A stretch of DNA of 64,000 nt from L227-5C sp038209275 (GTDB lineage: Bacteria; Chloroflexota; Chloroflexia; Chloroheliales; Chloroheliaceae). The stretch lies in contig JBBQXW010000001.1 of the NCBI GenBank assembly GCA_038209275.1, positions 1 to 64,000 on the forward strand, read 5' to 3'. The notes beneath the pieces were generated by a model. The model was not told the origin of the DNA. It saw only the letters and a program-made list of their open reading frames with translations, and made no database searches. Shown here piece by piece: positions 62,079 through 64,000 of the stretch (position 1 is the first letter of the stretch; each line of letters opens with the position of its first letter). Both the position numbers and the translations under genes were made by a program.

Positions 62079-64000
62079 ATGAAACGCAAAACTCAGTTGA
62101 AATGCTTGAGCGGGCTTTGGCTGGTTATAGGGTTGGTGATTTTTGCGTTAAGGCTACCTGCACCCGCGTTTTCAACTTCAAATTTACCTGCTCATACCGT
62201 TGTTAGCACTGGTTTAGCTGAAAATTATAGTTTCGCCAGCCTTGCAAATTTCTCGGCTAATCAACAACCCTGGCTACATATAAACGGCTTGTGTGGGCTT
62301 GCGCTGGAAGGCGCGGTGTTTGGTCTAGCCAATTCAGGTTGTGGTGGGACTGGAACTTCCTTTGACGCTTTGCAGATATACTCGCCAGTGGTGATTAAAG
62401 ACATTGCCAGCGCTGCCACCCCCTGTGGCCTTATTGCGGTTGGTGCTATCTGCTATCGTCTGTGGTATGTTGGCGAAGATAGCAACAGTGTATCGCGGAT
62501 TGGTTATGCCGTTTCGCCAGATGGTAATAATTGGACACGAGTGATGGGTATGGGTACGGGTGGTGGTGTATTGGACGTTGGCGCGGTTGGTCGCTTCGAT
62601 AGCGATAGTATTTCGTACTTCAGCATTGTGAAGGATGGCCTAACCTTCAAGATGTGGTACAGCGGTTACGACCAGAACAAAGGCAACGGTTTCACGGCGG
62701 GAATTGGTTATGCCACATCTACCGACGGCCTAAATTGGATACGTTTAAGCGGGCCACTGGCTGGTGGAGCAGTGTATGGCAAATCCGGCATTCCTGGCGC
62801 ATTTGATCAGGACGAAGCCTACGTGCCGTTCGTTATTAAAGATCAGGCCACCGTACAGTCACCTTGTAGCGGGGTAGCAGCAGGAGCAACTTGTTATCGC
62901 ATGTGGTACGAAGGAGCATCAAATAACGGCGGATACTCATTTTTTATAGGTTACGCGACATCGGGTGATGGAATCAACTGGACACGAGTCATCGGTAGTG
63001 CCAATGGAGGAGCAATTTTAGGCAAGGGGCCGACGGGCAGCTTTGATGAGAATCAGGTGGGCATACCAGTAGTAGTCAAAGACGGGGCATTATATCGAAT
63101 GTGGTATGAGGCTACAGATTACAATGGAAACTTTACCATCGGGCATGTTGTATCGGTAGACGGCTTAAACTGGGTCAGACCTACGCCAAATCTGCCAGTT
63201 TATCAGGGGAGCGATGACCCCGCTACGCTAAGCCCAAAGAATGTCTGGAGCCATTGGGTGATTAAAGATGGCCCAATTTACCGAATGTGGTACACCGTTA
63301 GCACTAAACCAATATCAGGCCGTTTTGGTTATGCCACGCTTACACCAGGTATTTCCTTTAGCTCGAATCCAGCCGTGACAATCAGTGGCAACGCTTATAA
63401 ACTCAACTTCACTACAAGTACGCCTATTCCAGCGGGCGGGAGTGTGCTATTGCTATTGCCGCCCGAAATTCCTTTGGGCGAAGTTAGTGGCCTTTCATTA
63501 GGTGGCTTTGAGGCGAGTGCAATACTGAGCGCTAACCCAACCGCCGTGAGCGATGCTCCGGCAACCAATGTTGCACGCGGTGCGCTGGTCATTCGTCTAT
63601 TAACGTTAGAGGCGGCGGGTCAAAAGACGGTCAATTTTACCCTGGCGCAGCCCCCCGCCAGTACCTCATCTTTGCTTATTCAGACTTTTAATGACCGGGA
63701 AGTATTGGAATGGGGTCTGGTAAATCTTGCCCGGACTACCAATCCCTGCTTGACCGTGAACACGGCCACTGATACTGGCAGTGGAGTCTGCGGCACTCTT
63801 TCTGGCGCTATCAACGCCGCGAATAGCGCGAGTGGCGGCGGGTCGGTAGTCATCAGCTTGCAAAATATAACCACAATTACACTCACAAGTAACCTGCCGC
63901 CAATTAACAATGTCAATAATTTGCGAGTGGTGTTGGATGGCAACTGTACTCTGAAGCAAAGCGGCCCTGGCACGCCTAACCTGACTATCATCAAAGACAG
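62079..64000 (+). CDS. Secreted five-repeat propeller protein with following beta-helix-like domain (runs off the right edge)
   Basis: The frame is open from the ATG at 62079 to the window end (640 codons). GGAAG lies just upstream. A signal peptide (LSGLWLVIGLVIFALRLPAPAFS) precedes five repeats of about 75-90 residues with the pattern YRMWYEG...IGYATS.DG.NWTRV. Examples are YRLWYVGEDS, FKMWYSGYDQ, YRMWYEGASN, YRMWYEATDY and YRMWYTVSTK. Five such units fit a five-bladed propeller like those of GH43/GH32-type glycosidases, but no conserved catalytic acid is clear. After a beta-rich segment, CLTVNTATDTGSGVCGTLSG (near residues 565-585) begins what looks like a parallel beta-helix (pectate-lyase-like) domain. 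The C-terminus is outside the window. Probable surface glycan-binding or glycan-degrading protein. Confidence 0.8.
   Translation, partial: MKRKTQLKCLSGLWLVIGLVIFALRLPAPAFSTSNLPAHTVVSTGLAENYSFASLANFSANQQPWLHINGLCGLALEGAVFGLANSGCGGTGTSFDALQIYSPVVIKDIASAATPCGLIAVGAICYRLWYVGEDSNSVSRIGYAVSPDGNNWTRVMGMGTGGGVLDVGAVGRFDSDSISYFSIVKDGLTFKMWYSGYDQNKGNGFTAGIGYATSTDGLNWIRLSGPLAGGAVYGKSGIPGAFDQDEAYVPFVIKDQATVQSPCSGVAAGATCYRMWYEGASNNGGYSFFIGYATSGDGINWTRVIGSANGGAILGKGPTGSFDENQVGIPVVVKDGALYRMWYEATDYNGNFTIGHVVSVDGLNWVRPTPNLPVYQGSDDPATLSPKNVWSHWVIKDGPIYRMWYTVSTKPISGRFGYATLTPGISFSSNPAVTISGNAYKLNFTTSTPIPAGGSVLLLLPPEIPLGEVSGLSLGGFEASAILSANPTAVSDAPATNVARGALVIRLLTLEAAGQKTVNFTLAQPPASTSSLLIQTFNDREVLEWGLVNLARTTNPCLTVNTATDTGSGVCGTLSGAINAANSASGGGSVVISLQNITTITLTSNLPPINNVNNLRVVLDGNCTLKQSGPGTPNLTIIKD

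Overview
The window looks like a chromosomal surface-polysaccharide (exopolysaccharide, S-layer glycan or O-antigen-like) locus of a free-living bacterium. The mix of protein families suggests Chloroflexota: large secreted beta-propeller and IPT/TIG proteins, Pro/Thr linkers, many ArnT-like membrane glycosyltransferases, a TIGR03943/permease pair, and short palindromic repeats with inverted ends. No rRNA, tRNA or marker protein is present to prove this, so the taxonomy is an inference. Nearly all the DNA is coding. I saw no CRISPR array, tRNA or rRNA.

Layout. 1-1386: the edge of a tyrosine recombinase, a small GAPKGN-motif ORF with a good promoter, and a truncated secreted protein; this may be the end of an integrated element. 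1474-15570 (minus): permease, TIGR03943 protein, TolB-like propeller, a giant 2407-residue modular secreted protein, an O-antigen ligase with TPRs, and a propeller lipoprotein. 15911-26071 (plus): sugar-nucleotide dehydrogenase, GT2, UDP-GlcNAc 2-epimerase, two SMR-like small transporters around an ArnT-like transferase, an FAD oxidoreductase, a secreted protein, and a second O-antigen ligase. 26054-28847 (minus): GT4 and an ArnT-like transferase. 29116-36392 (plus): a double ArnT-like membrane protein, GT4, a Wzx flippase and another GT4. 36379-56672 (minus): two Wzz-like proteins with degenerate kinase domains, a sialidase-like propeller, GT2, SDR, radical SAM, FAD oxidoreductase, LbH acyltransferase, the initiating sugar-phosphate transferase, GT4, DegT aminotransferase, LbH N-acetyltransferase, GT4, GmhB, GmhA and SDR. 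57906-60627 (plus): two-component system and a heptose-7-phosphate kinase. 60734-61666 (minus): GT2. 62079-end (plus): a secreted five-repeat propeller protein that continues past the window.

How it fits together. The polyprenyl-phosphate sugar transferase starts a lipid-linked glycan, GT2/GT4 enzymes extend it, Wzx flips it, the Wzy-like ligases polymerise or transfer it, and the Wzz proteins tune its length. Two sugar-nucleotide routes are partly encoded: a WbpB/E/D/I-like set (di-N-acetylated hexosaminuronic acid type) and GmhA/GmhB/HddA (GDP-D-glycero-D-manno-heptose type). The ArnT-like enzymes and SMR-like flippases probably decorate the glycan or proteins on the outer face of the membrane. 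The secreted propeller and adhesin-like proteins may be substrates or partners of the glycan.

Between genes there are at least three copies of an 84-105 bp MITE-like element with matching inverted ends and 5-bp flanking repeats, further palindromic elements of other sequence, and three long hairpins that serve as likely terminators.
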